A stretch of DNA of 31,683 nt. Source: Triangularia verruculosa (taxonomy: Eukaryota; Ascomycota; Sordariomycetes; Sordariales; Podosporaceae). Every line of letters begins with the position of its first letter. Position 1 is the first letter of the stretch. The notes beneath the pieces are model-generated. The model was not told where the DNA came from, made no database searches, and saw nothing but the letters and a program-made list of their open reading frames with translations. This document shows positions 19,384-29,410 of the stretch, piece after piece. The DNA lies in contig MU864087.1 in NCBI GenBank assembly GCA_033296885.1, positions 1 to 31,683 of the forward strand, given 5' to 3'. Made by a program: the position numbers and the translations under genes.

Positions 19384-20995
19384 GGGCGAGATAGGGTGTA
19401 ATTTTGCTTGGGTAGAATGGTATCACAACGCTCGCTTGCTAGACTGTTTCATTTAGATAAGACAAAATGCACAAACTGTTTGTTGTACTCCGGGCGTGAC
19501 TCCATTCGTAGTGTGATTTGTCTTGCAATGTCTCGAGATGATGTCGATGCGTTGTCAGCCGTCAAAGGCGAACCCCTGATTTTTTCTGGACGAGTGGAAA
19601 TAGAAATGCGGAAGCCAGCCCTAGCGCATGGCTGATGCTCCACTTTCAACGTCCAATGACGTGCTCCACCCAAGCCCCGGCAAGGAAACAAGCTCATCGC
19701 CAATGGCAGTTGTACCGAGATCCCCGCAGGTCAGCGTTACACCGCCGCAAGCCTCACACGGACACGGAATCCTTTTCTCGTCACTTTGGTCCTTTTGATC
19801 ACAGGCAACCACAAAGGGGCTTTAGCCCCTGTTTTCCGGGGGCCCTCTCTTTTGCATTCCGTTCCGGTCCAGCCAGTTAGTCAGGGCAGTGGCCGGTCAT
19901 GCCGATCACTCCCGTTCCGCCTCCATTGTTCACAAACCGTTCGGTCGGGATTCACCTCGAACCTGAGTCAACACCTGCACGGCAATAAGTCAAATTGTCA
20001 TAGCTGGAAATTATGTCTCTGGTGTCTCACCCCAGCCCTTAGGTAAGGTACCTTTCAGGAACCATCCCTCTCACCTTTCTGCCACCTGTGCCTGGGTGGA
20101 TTTAGTATGAATAATAACAGCAGCATGTGAAAGGGACGGGAGACGGGGCCCTTTTACTCCCCATTCAGTCGGCTTTGTCGGATCTTCTACCTCCCAAGAT
20201 GCTCGAACTCAGAGATAGGTCAACATATCCGAGGAGAGATATTGGAGATTGCGCCTTGACTTACCCGGTAACCCGACAGCCCCCGTACCCCGTGGAGTTA
20301 GAGACTGTTTGGATAGAACACCGATAGAAGTAGAACCGAGAGTTCCTGTCATGAGCCACACGCTCGCAGTCTACAATCCCAAGTTCTGGATAGCAAGACT
20401 TGACTGACTGGGTCCAACGGAGGAACGGACTCGTCGGGGGGGCCTAGACTCGTAGACAGGCACCCAACAAAATCATCGCTCTTCGGTACAACCACATGGC
20501 ATCTGGTCTATCCTAGCGCTCCGTAGGCACGGTAGTCCTGTCTGAAGGGATTCTCGTGATCTAGTAGGCGATGCTCTCGTGGTTGCTTCGATGCCAAGAA
20601 AAGAAGACCATCAGATGTCGAACATTTTTGGGATTAGTCTCACTGTCCCACCCACACCCGGAGGTGCGGCAGGGGGGCGCGGCCACTCATAAGTGGACCT
20701 CTCTGGAATGCAACCCAACAATGGGGTGGCCAAAGGGAAACACGGGCTCGACCGAGACACCGGGAGAAAGGGCACTTTGATTCCCTATCCTCCGTTCCAT
20801 GACACCTCTCTGTCACCTGGAAAATGCACTACATGGCTGTTAAAGAACGTCAACAGCACTCAAAACATTGGCATTCTGCAAGACATTGAGCCCTGCTGGA
20901 CCTTAAGGGCTCATACTATTCTTTTCGCTTCTTGCGCCATTTTCTTTTTTTTCTTAGCTGCCAGGGCTTGCCTTGGCTTCGATCAAGCTCCAGCC
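19384..20995. other. Intergenic region upstream of the DHA1 exporter
   Basis: About 1.6 kb with short frames only. The exporter frame is open upstream to about 20693, but that extension (about 100 residues) is not conserved-looking, so this DNA probably holds promoter and leader. A G/C-rich zone lies near 20655-20690. I see no tRNA, repeat array or extra gene. Confidence 0.45.
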
Positions 20996-22648
20996 ATGAC
21001 AGCAATGGCCACCATAGCGACGACAAGTACGTCTGCTCTCCATGCTGTCGACACCGAGCCCATCTCAGAACAGCCGATATCAAGCGGCGAGGACGACATC
21101 GATGTGCCGCCGCCATATTCAGTATGGACGCCATGGCAAAAGAAACTCATTGTCGCCGGCGCCGCCTTCGGTGGCTTTTTCAACCCCATCACGGCCCAAG
21201 TGTATCTTCCCGCCCTAACGACCTTGGAACAGGAATTCAGCGTGACGGCAGCTGAAATCAACTTGACGGTTACCACCTACATGATCTTTCAAGGGCTGAC
21301 CCCGATCTTGTTCAGCGGCTTCACCGACACATTGGGGAGACGGCCGGGTTACATCATCTGCTTCATCGTCTACATCTCGGCCAACATTGCCTTGGCTTTG
21401 GCGAATGACTACGAAGACCTCCTTGTGATACGATGTTTCCAATCGGCCGGGTCAGCGACAATTATGGTCATCTGCCAGGCAGTGGTGGCCGACGTTATCA
21501 CTAGCGCCGAGAGAGGAGCATACATTGCATTGACAGCCATCCCCTCCATCCTTGGCCCATCTCTCGGTCCTGTCATCGGCGGTGCAATGGCGCAGTACAT
21601 GGGGTGGAGGAGCATCTTTTGGATGCTGACAATCGCCGCGGGCATCAACTTTACGCTCATGCTTCTCTTCATCCCAGAGACATGCAGGAAGGTGGTAGGT
21701 GACGGTTCTATCCGCCCTCCTTGGTGGTGCCAGAGCGTCTACCAGTGGTTCTACTACCGTCGGCACCCCAGCGTACCTCAGAACCTAAACTCGTTGGAAA
21801 AGTCTGCGTACACCACCGACGAAGGGAAGCTCAAGTACGCTACCTCTCACTTGTTTTCGGCATTTGCGCTTCTGCGAGAGTTGGAACTTGTCTTACTCCT
21901 TATCATAGGTGGTACTGTCTTCACGGGTGTCTATGCTGTCGGAACGGCCATGCCAAAGCTGTTTGATGAATTGTATGATTTCGACCCCTTGAAGATTGGG
22001 CTCATGTATCTGCCTTTAGCAGGTGGCTCTATCCTCGCTGTGGTATTTGTGGGGCCCGGCATGAACTGGAACCTGCGGCGCCACGCCCGAAAGCTGGGTA
22101 TAGCGGTGGACAAGAAGACCAAGATGGACTTGAGCAAATTTCCGATTGAGAAGGTGCGTTTGGAGATTGCGTTCCCTTTCCTGATTTTGGGGGTTGGAAT
22201 CATCACTTCTTGGGGCTGGATCACGTCCAACAAGGTCGAGATCGAAAAGGTGGTCATGGTCGTGTTTTTCCTTGGTGTTGGCCTAGTCGGGGTCAACAAC
22301 GTTGTCAACGCCTTGATCGTCGACATTTATTCAGACACTGCTGGCGCAGCCCTAGCGGCCTACAACTTGGCCAAGTGCATCATGGGTGCCGCCTCCTCCG
22401 GATTCGTGGAGCCCCTGATGGAAGGCATGGGCATGGGTCCAGCGTTCACTTTGTTGGGATGTCTTTATCTGCTCCTCGTGCCCATAATACTCTTGGTCAT
22501 GTGGAAAGGAGTGGCTTGGAGGACATCCAGACGCGCAAGGGAACTGAGAAAGAAGGGAAGTGTTTTGGTACGCGAGGAGGAACCAAAGAACATCGCAAGT
22601 GATGAGGTTCTGCAGGCAGAGAAGACAGAAGTGACGAACGCTTCGTAG
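20996..22648 (+). CDS. MFS drug:proton antiporter, DHA1 (QDR-like) type
   Basis: A 550-residue membrane exporter with 12 predicted helices and no intron. After an acidic N-terminal tail comes WTPWQKKLIV and helix 1 with NPITAQVYLPAL. Motif A-like DTLGRRPGY follows helix 2. The antiporter motif C, LGPSLGPVIGG, sits in helix 5, marking an exporter. The central loop contains a WWCQSVYQWFYYRR patch. The second half has VGVNNVVNALIVDIYSDTAGAALAAYNL, typical of quinidine-resistance (QDR/AQR)-like pumps. I prefer ATG 20996 to the more upstream frame start near 20693, because the extra residues look non-conserved and the DHA1 N terminus is normally short. It probably exports a toxic compound or local product; the substrate is unknown. 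Confidence 0.9.
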   Translation: MTAMATIATTSTSALHAVDTEPISEQPISSGEDDIDVPPPYSVWTPWQKKLIVAGAAFGGFFNPITAQVYLPALTTLEQEFSVTAAEINLTVTTYMIFQGLTPILFSGFTDTLGRRPGYIICFIVYISANIALALANDYEDLLVIRCFQSAGSATIMVICQAVVADVITSAERGAYIALTAIPSILGPSLGPVIGGAMAQYMGWRSIFWMLTIAAGINFTLMLLFIPETCRKVVGDGSIRPPWWCQSVYQWFYYRRHPSVPQNLNSLEKSAYTTDEGKLKYATSHLFSAFALLRELELVLLLIIGGTVFTGVYAVGTAMPKLFDELYDFDPLKIGLMYLPLAGGSILAVVFVGPGMNWNLRRHARKLGIAVDKKTKMDLSKFPIEKVRLEIAFPFLILGVGIITSWGWITSNKVEIEKVVMVVFFLGVGLVGVNNVVNALIVDIYSDTAGAALAAYNLAKCIMGAASSGFVEPLMEGMGMGPAFTLLGCLYLLLVPIILLVMWKGVAWRTSRRARELRKKGSVLVREEEPKNIASDEVLQAEKTEVTNAS

Positions 22649-23000
22649 TTCGCAATGGAGATGATGGATGCAAGGACTGGCACACGTGTAACGATAGATG
22701 ATAGAATCACTGTGTATCTGGAAACGACATACGGCGTCTTGGTATTGTCTTTTTAAAATGTACAGCGTTAATTTCACCCTCATCGATGCCGCAGGTAAAC
22801 ATTCCACCTTGCATCCATCATTACAGCTTCGAGACCCTGAAGCCCCTCCCTCCACAACTCAGGTAAGCTGCTCGCCAAATAAGAAACCTGATATTAGTAG
22901 AACATGCAAACACACCCTCATCACTCAACGACGCTTGATAGCGTTCGAATCTCAACCATCCTCCGATCAACTACCTAATGAATGCGATTGTCCCCACGCC
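22649..23000. other. Convergent 3' region between exporter and MARVEL gene
   Basis: The 3' ends of two converging genes. No frame with recognisable product and no structured repeat was seen apart from the microsatellite just to its right. Confidence 0.5.
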
Positions 23001-23645
23001 TTACACTGGGGCTGTAGTTCCAGTTCCAGTTCCAGTTCCAGTTCCAGTTCCGTTGCTGACCGGGGCGGCATTGGCGCTAGTGAGAGGCCTATCCTTCTCG
23101 GCATCACCACCGTGAAGCAGCCTATTGGTCCGAGACCCAGCCCACATCAACGCTTCCAGGATGGCGTTGAGGAAGAGATATGAACTATGAGGCAACCGGA
23201 GTTGGATTAATGTTTAACTGATGAGGCCGTTTGAACAATTCACTTACAATCCGATGATCCAGAACGCCTGGATGGTGTGCTTCAACCGACACCTGTTCAC
23301 AAACGGAGGCGAATTGTACAAGCACCTGTTACCAGCATAGTCCTGGCTGCTGAAAATGAGGCTGGTGAGCCAAAGGTAGGACAACACCAGGTTCAGCGGA
23401 AGCATGTATCCTCGGTAGAACTTGAACGCCGGGAGAAAGGTCGCGAATAAGTATAAGAACAAAGTCAGTACCGCGATGACCTCCTGATAGATGAGGTTTG
23501 TGTTTCGGTAACGGTAACGATGGAGGAAGTAGGAGAGAATGCCAGTCAGGATAATGGACGAGGCGAGGATGAGAAAGTTGTGGAAGCCGAGGAAGGCACG
23601 GATAATGGGATTATCGAAGAAGCGTTTAGTGTTGGTGGTGTCCAT
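23001..23645 (-). CDS. MARVEL-like four-helix membrane protein
   Basis: A 193-residue protein from exons 23645-23248 and 23184-23001, with a 63-bp intron (GTAAGT..TAG). Four hydrophobic helices lie near residues 23-42, 53-76, 82-101 and 124-145. Between helices 3 and 4 is a loop with two cysteines (NRC and NRCR), typical of fungal MARVEL proteins, which cluster in membrane microdomains. The C terminus is a low-complexity tail of six Gly-Thr pairs encoded by the hexamer repeat at 23016-23051, ending TTAPV. The start at 23645 is the first ATG and gives a short cytosolic N terminus. The specific role is unknown. Confidence 0.8.
23016..23051 (+). repeat. Hexanucleotide microsatellite (agttcc)x6
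   Basis: Six perfect copies of agttcc. On the minus strand they read GGAACT and encode Gly-Thr repeats in the MARVEL protein tail, so copy-number change would alter the protein by two residues per unit without a frameshift. Confidence 0.95.
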
Positions 23646-24233
23646 GTTGCTGATTGCTTTTGTGTCGTCGTCCTCTCAACTAGTGTCCTGGTGGTAGTTG
23701 CTGTTCGGTGATGGGTGTGGGAAACGGGAATGCCAACGAGATTTTTGGAAAATGAGAAGCTTTAAACCACCCAGTCCGATCATCAATGACGTTTATCCTC
23801 ACGCACTCATGACGAAGACAGTCGCAGTATCACCTGCGTTTTTCGCCAGTGAAGGGTGATGTTGAAGTAGGTAAGTGTGGGTGACGTCAGGCGTGGTTCA
23901 AAGCGCATCTTCAAGCCAAATCCCAACGCCAAATGACGGCGCTTGGGCTTCACCGTGCATGTTGGAGCTGCAGTTAGCTTTCGAGCGCATTGATCATGTT
24001 TGGGAGGTCGTTCCGGTCCGCAGTCTGGCTTGCAAATGATGAGTGCCGGAGGGACCCGCGGAGGAGTACTTTGAATCACGGGGGTCAAATGAGGCCAGGA
24101 GAGTCTGAATAGGATAGATCAGACGAATCCGCATACGTTCATTATCCCTGCCAGCTCTTCAACCGGTGACAGGTCCCCGCCTTATCATGGAAGTTTCTGG
24201 GTTGAGTCGCGAATCATTCGAGAACCGAAGACA
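23646..24233. other. Intergenic region between tandem minus-strand genes
   Basis: It contains the promoter of the MARVEL gene and the 3' end of the rhodopsin-domain gene. No convincing coding frame, tRNA or repeat was recognised. Confidence 0.45.
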
Positions 24234-25394
24234 TCAAGCGTTTTGGCTGGCCACTACTCGCAGTGGTATACCACTATTTCGCTCTCTACTTCCGCCGTAA
24301 TGTCTATCCTCCCTGTCACTGACCCTTGAGAATCCCTTGCTGCTGCTGTTGTTGATCGTGTTCTTCTTGGTAGACAAAACGCTTCCGATCGCAAGTTGGA
24401 CTAACCGGGAATTTCTAATCCTCCTCAGGACGAGATCCATGATAGGCAGAGTAGCGCAGATGATGGCGGTGGTGAGATGCAAGGTAGACCAGAGGACAGT
24501 TTTGAACTGGTTGGGATTGGGGCTCATAGGAGAGTAACCGAGCACCACTTTGACAATCCCAGTCACAACGACGCTGTAGAAGCAAGATAGGGTCAGCTTG
24601 TGTCAAAATATCAAGGTTGTTTTTACCACTCGCAATCCCCGGAGAAACAAGATCCCCCCAGCAGACAATTTGCTTGAAAGGGGGATCTTAAGCTTCTGTA
24701 AGCTGGCCAGAGGAAGCGCCAGGATGATGATATCAAGCACAACTTCCACGATACCTGTTGCCAACCAAAAGATGTTATAGTTGTAGCAATATCTCTCATC
24801 GTTTACGGGAAGCGCCCATGCCTTTTCCACAGGAATGCAGTTCAAGACTGTGGCGATTATCCCACTTAAGCACCAAACAAACACCAATGTTTCAATAAGC
24901 GGCAGCAGAATTTTGAAAGTGTTGTCTGATCGGAAGATGCGCCAGTACATGAGCAGAATCCCCAACTTCGCCGTACCGCTGACAGCGAAATAGAGAATGG
25001 CGACGCCATAGATCGTCTTGAGATACAGGGTGATGCGGTCAAGGTCGTGGCCTGACAGGCCTAGTTGGCCTTCTACAGGTTCATCGACGAGCCACAGACC
25101 ATTCGCCGCAACAATGTAGACTGTCCTCGATTATGTCAGTGTCGGGGTAATACCACTGACAGCGAGAAGAAGAAAAACACACCCCACAACATAAGGCTAC
25201 CACAAACTGCGAGTCCAACCACGGACGTCAAAATCAGATAGTCATCTATTTTGATGCCATGTCCGAAGGATACTCGGATGTAAAATCGCGCGACAACGGA
25301 CAGGACTGCTAGCGCGAGTGCTACGATAGGACCGCGGTGGTGTCGCCAGCACTGTCAGATTCTTCGAAGGCGGAGGATTTTGAGCCGACTCCAT
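24234..25394 (-). CDS. PTH11-like fungal rhodopsin-domain membrane protein (one apparent frameshift near the start)
   Basis: A seven-helix integral membrane protein of the fungal rhodopsin-domain (PTH11-like) family. Exons: 25394-25183, 25120-24649 and 24573-24234. Intron donors are GTGTGT and a weak GTTTCT, with a CTGAC branch point in the second. Visible family segments are RGPIVALALAVL in helix 1, IKIDDYLIL before helix 2, LLMYWRIF, IFWLATGIVEVVLDIIILALPL, and GGIFVVVTGIV across the last intron. The best start is the ATG at 25394 (MESAQNPPPSKN). That frame passes into the helix-1 frame only if one base near 25335-25345, in a CCACCGCGG context, is surplus. No ATG serves the helix-1 frame directly. 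So it is either a young pseudogene, a sequencing error, or a gene with an unseen 5' exon. The ligand is unknown. Length would be about 340 residues. Confidence 0.7.
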
Positions 25395-25918
25395 GCTACC
25401 GGCGAACGAAAACGCTGTCGAGGAATCACAAAGGCCGCGCTAGACAACGTACAGAGAATCGGGAATCTGAAAACGGCCGACTGATGCTAAGGGAGTATGA
25501 AGGGTAGGTATAGATAACTGTTATGGGATGGTATCCGGGTTAGGGTTTGTGAGTCAGAAGACTACGCTAGGATACGGGGGAGGCTTCGGGGGGTTTACTG
25601 GGGATACGGGACTCCGTTGGTTTGGATGGGGGATTCCGGTCAATTGGATGGGTATTTAGACCTCTGGGCGATGGATTTCTCTTCCTTTCTTTTCCTCTCT
25701 TCTTTATCTGACAATTTAACTATTTACCTGAGTCCTACACCTGCATTCAGTGGTAGGCCCGTATCAATAACGAATACCCATTAAATAAGTCTCAGATTTC
25801 TTGTAGCCCGCGCTGAAAGGAAACCTGCAGGCCAACCATCAAGAGAATATGTCGTAATGTGGCCCTGCCGCTGCCCAATTGGTAGCGCAGACGTGATTCT
25901 ATGGCACCTCTGACCGTG

Positions 25919-25939
25919 TGCCTCACTCGGGGTGAGGCA
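25919..25939. repeat. Perfect 8-bp hairpin
   Basis: Arms TGCCTCAC (25919-25926) and GTGAGGCA (25932-25939) pair fully around a 5-nt loop. It is G/C-rich and could be an operator-like palindrome or RNA hairpin. No flanking T-run suggests a terminator role. Confidence 0.7.
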
Positions 25940-26230
25940 GTGTTGGCTCTTTGATCGAAAAATGCATCAGCTTTTGGACTTTAAGAGCCGACACCAACGG
26001 CAATGCAGTCATGCTGTTCTGTGGCGCTGCCGCAGCTTTGTTGGTAAGCTGGACATGGGCCGCCTACGTCGGAACATAGGTAGGTAGTCAAAAGTCCGAG
26101 CCTGATCATTTATTGACTTAGTTCGGGTACATCAGAATACTTGACGGGAAAGATGTGAGGGACAATGTCGCTTGAATGGTGACCTGTTTTGTTGAGTCGC
26201 TTGAGAAATCCTATCGTAGCTCCGAGGTTG

Positions 26231-26251
26231 GTGGTTACTAGTAGTAACCAC
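26231..26251. repeat. Perfect 9-bp inverted repeat
   Basis: Arms gtggttact (26231-26239) and agtaaccac (26243-26251) surround the 3-nt centre agt. A protein-binding palindrome or a small transposon footprint are both possible. Confidence 0.7.
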
Positions 26252-27171
26252 AAGATGAATCAAAGCAACTGCGAGGTGGGTACAACCGCGAATATATTGG
26301 GCGAGCTGACGGCAATGGGATCGACCTAGATCACATCCAAGTCATCGCTGATCAGGGTGTGCTTTGGGCGTCAGAGGTTTCGGTGAAGTGGACAAGGAGA
26401 TCTGGAAAGGAGTGATTTGTAGTGGCATAAAGAAGCATAAACCTCTAAGTGCTTATTCGCTATTTGAAAATGAAAACGATGCTGTTTTGGAGGAAAGGAA
26501 CTGAACATTTTGACGACCCTGGTAGCGGATTGGAGCGGCTGGTGGCAAATGTAGCACACCATCATTGGACCGGTTACAAGGTGAGTAGTGACATCGCTTG
26601 CCAGTGCTCAGTGGCAGTATCATCCGTGAGGGGCATGCCTACTTAATCCGCGAGTTCGGGTTTTGGAACATTTAAAGAACTGAGGGGGCGGAAATGTCTT
26701 TGCCCATTATCCGCATCCATCAGATGAGCATAAGTTTGTACCCGACAGATTGGGCAATGGCGGACCGGCGTTGATCATGCAGCATTATTATTCGATCAAT
26801 TAACATCCCGTCTAACCGTAGGTGTGGAGACTCAAACTGCTGCAAGGGGTTGCAATTATCCCCGAGCCGCGTTTGCGAGACGAGCCCATCACCGGCTAGA
26901 AAGCATCCGGCTATTACCAGGGCATTTACAGATGACGAGTTTACTTGTTTTCTGGGGTAAAGTCGATCATCAGGATCCACCCAGAATCTGGGGAACTCCG
27001 CAAAACTGGTATTGATGATATTCCGGCTAAAAGGGCAAAGCCGACAACCCAGCTGCCGCCACGAAGACGACATCGCATCATAGTTCTTTTCCAGTCTTAA
27101 ATAGAACCTCCTATTCTCCTGCGAGGACAGCTAAGAGTTGCTAATCACTTCGTGACGCTCCACCTCTCACC

Positions 27172-28379
27172 ATGCTTCGACTCGCATTGTTGGCCGGTCT
27201 TGGCCTAGCCAAGGGTGCATTGGGTGTCAACCTCATTGCTTCGCATTTCAGCGGTGGCATATACACCCTTTCTCTCACCACCACAGGAACAAGCGGGACT
27301 ATTTCAGTCACATCCCAGACCAACGGATGTGGCACAACCCCAGGATGGATCGAGCTGTATTCAGATACTCGAAAGCTTTACTGCTTTGACGAGTCCTGGA
27401 CCGGCCGTGGTCAACATGCCGAGTTCAACGTGCAGAACGATGGACGCCTCTCCCTTGCCTCGTCTCTCCAGGTATCGGGTAACTCTGTTCATGGCATTTT
27501 GTATGGTGGCTCCGACGGCAGGAGTTACATCGCCACGGCGGAGTAGTACGTTCTTCCCTGACGTCAAGTCGAGCGTTCACTGACAGCCATAGCTCTCCCT
27601 CCACTATCACCACCTACAAGCTTCCTTTGCAGGGAAGCCGGGTTCAGCAGACCGAAAAGTTCACTCTTGCGCGCCGTGGCCCTCATCAGAGACAAGATGT
27701 CCCTCACCCCCACGAAGTTCACCTGGACCCCACGGGCAAGTTCATTCTTGTACCAGACCTTGGAGCCGATTTGATCCGCGTCTTCCGCATTGATGCCAGC
27801 TCTGGCCGTCTTACCTCATGCGCTTCCCATGCAACCGGTGCTGGTGATGGACCTCGTCATGTCAAGTTCTGGAAGTCAGAGAGCGGCAAGCAGAAGGTGT
27901 TTTCTCTAAATGAGCTCGGAAACTCTGTTTCTGCCTGGGATGTCAACTACACCAACGACTGCATCTCCCTCACCAGAACCCACACCGTTTCCACATACGC
28001 CCCGGGAAAGACAGGCGGTGCAAATACTAAGGCTGCTGAGATTCGCACCTTTGGCAACTTTCTTTACGCGTCCAACAGGGCCGATCAAACATTCGGAAAC
28101 TCGCAGGATTCCATCGCTACCTACACTATCGATCCCACAACAGGTGCTATCGCGTGGCTTGAGGCAGCTAACAGCTACTCGTATTACCCACGCACATTTG
28201 CTTTTAATAAGGACGGTACCCTCGTTGCTATTGGAGGCCAAACCTCTAGCAACGTTGCTATCGTGGCAAGGGACACCGCCACTGGCAGGCTTGGAAAGCT
28301 GGTAGCAAATGTGCAGGTGGGCCAGAGAGGCAGAGCCGGCGAGGAAGATGGTTTGAGCGCTGTTGTCTGGGTGGAATAA
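27172..28379 (+). CDS. Secreted lactonase-fold (6-phosphogluconolactonase-like) seven-bladed propeller protein
   Basis: A 386-residue protein from exons 27172-27545 and 27593-28379. The 47-bp intron uses GTACGT and the branch CTGAC; a GTAGTA donor three bases earlier would also keep frame. A signal peptide (about 1-18, MLRLALLAGLGLAKGALG) points to secretion. The body resembles the lactonase family of 7-bladed propellers that includes bacterial 6-phosphogluconolactonase and fungal carboxy-muconate cyclase. Marks are PHPHEVHLDPTGKFILVPDL, GDGPRHVKFW, SLNELGNSVSAW, YPRTFAFNKDGTLVAIGG and a closing AVVWVE. The true substrate outside the cell is unknown, because phosphogluconolactone is cytosolic. 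The ATG at 27172 sits in a good context (caccATGC). Confidence 0.87.
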
Positions 28380-28639
28380 GCACATGAAACGAAGGAGGGT
28401 CTTGTATTATCCTACTGTTTGTCTAGGCGAGGTCAGTTAACTCCGTCGAGGAGTTGAGCATGTACATAGTTGTGTAGAAAGAAACAAAAAGTACAAGTCA
28501 GCTATATAGGTCATGCGACTCCGTCTATTCATGCTGGGGATTATTGAGCCTACTTTCAAAGATAACTACGACTGGGGAACTAGTTATAGTATCGAAAACT
28601 AAGCAATAGCCTAGCTAAGCGATCTCAAGAAATTGACTA
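28380..28639. other. Transition from gene 3' end to A/T-rich block
   Basis: Normal base composition changes here over about 200 bases into the A/T-rich block. The 3' untranslated region of the lactonase-like gene probably ends within it. No gene was seen. Confidence 0.5.
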
Positions 28640-29396
28640 TAACGTCTTTAAATAGCAAATGGTCTTTAAATCTTGCCTCTTCTTTTCTACCTTGCTTATA
28701 AAATTAAAAAAAGAGAAGTTAGAAGACTTTTTAGTTTAAGTAGAGCTAAAGTAAAAGGTAGGGAAGTAAGGTAGAAAAAAGTAAATGAAAACTTTATTTA
28801 TTATTATTTTATAGGAAGGAGTATTATCTGTTAATTTCGTTTATAAAAAGCGCTTTACTTTAGCATTATAGTATTAAATTTAATAAAAACTTTATTAATA
28901 CAATTCGTTAAGGTTTTGAAAATTACAAATGAAAATATTATATAAAAGTAAAATTATAAAAAAAGTTAAAAGTTTTAAATATAGAGAGGTTTAAGAGAGT
29001 CAACTTTTATATATTTTAAAAGAAAATTAACGTTTATTTTTTATAATATAATATACTTTTAATATTAATTCTCAAAGTTTAAAAAGTAATTGTTTTATTA
29101 TTTCTTTAAGTATTAGAGAAACGCCGGGAGCTATATATTAAGACCTATAGTGATATTTTGAAACTATAAATCTAATAATTAAACTTTAAAAGTAAATATA
29201 TATATTTTATTAATAAAATAAAACCCCCCTACCCTTTAATCGGCTTACGAATAAATATATTATTTCCTTAAGTACCGTAAATACTTACTTAATATAGATT
29301 TGTCTATACGAAGCGCTATATCTATTAAAGTATAGCTTAAGCCTCCTACCTACTTTTATCCCTACTTGTTACAGCTTAGTAGTGAAGGACTGGATG

Positions 29397-29410
29397 TAGG
29401 GTTAGGGTTA
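29397..29410 (+). repeat. Interstitial telomere-like repeat
   Basis: TAGGGTTAGGGTTA, about two and a third units of TTAGGG, the telomere repeat of filamentous ascomycetes. It sits in a less degraded island of the A/T block. It may be a remnant of a former chromosome end or chance. Confidence 0.55.

Larger units (their letters stand above)
25395..27171. other. Intergenic region between rhodopsin-domain and lactonase-like genes
   Basis: About 1.8 kb without a recognisable gene. It holds a pyrimidine-rich tract at about 25678-25710, a telomere-repeat-like box gggttagggttt at 25537-25548, and two perfect short hairpins listed separately. A 117-codon minus-strand frame (27073-26720) is open but has no family resemblance and overlaps the probable promoter of the gene at 27172. 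Confidence 0.45.

Noticed and set aside
20693..20995. N-terminal extension of the DHA1 exporter
   Set aside because: About 100 extra residues look like translated leader; the family starts with a short cytosolic tail, which ATG 20996 provides.
25860..25950. A possible tRNA, because of the D-arm-like caattggtagcgcag
   Set aside because: No B box or T arm follows and no acceptor stem can be formed.
26720..27073. A 117-codon minus-strand frame
   Set aside because: No family resemblance; it covers the probable promoter of the gene at 27172.
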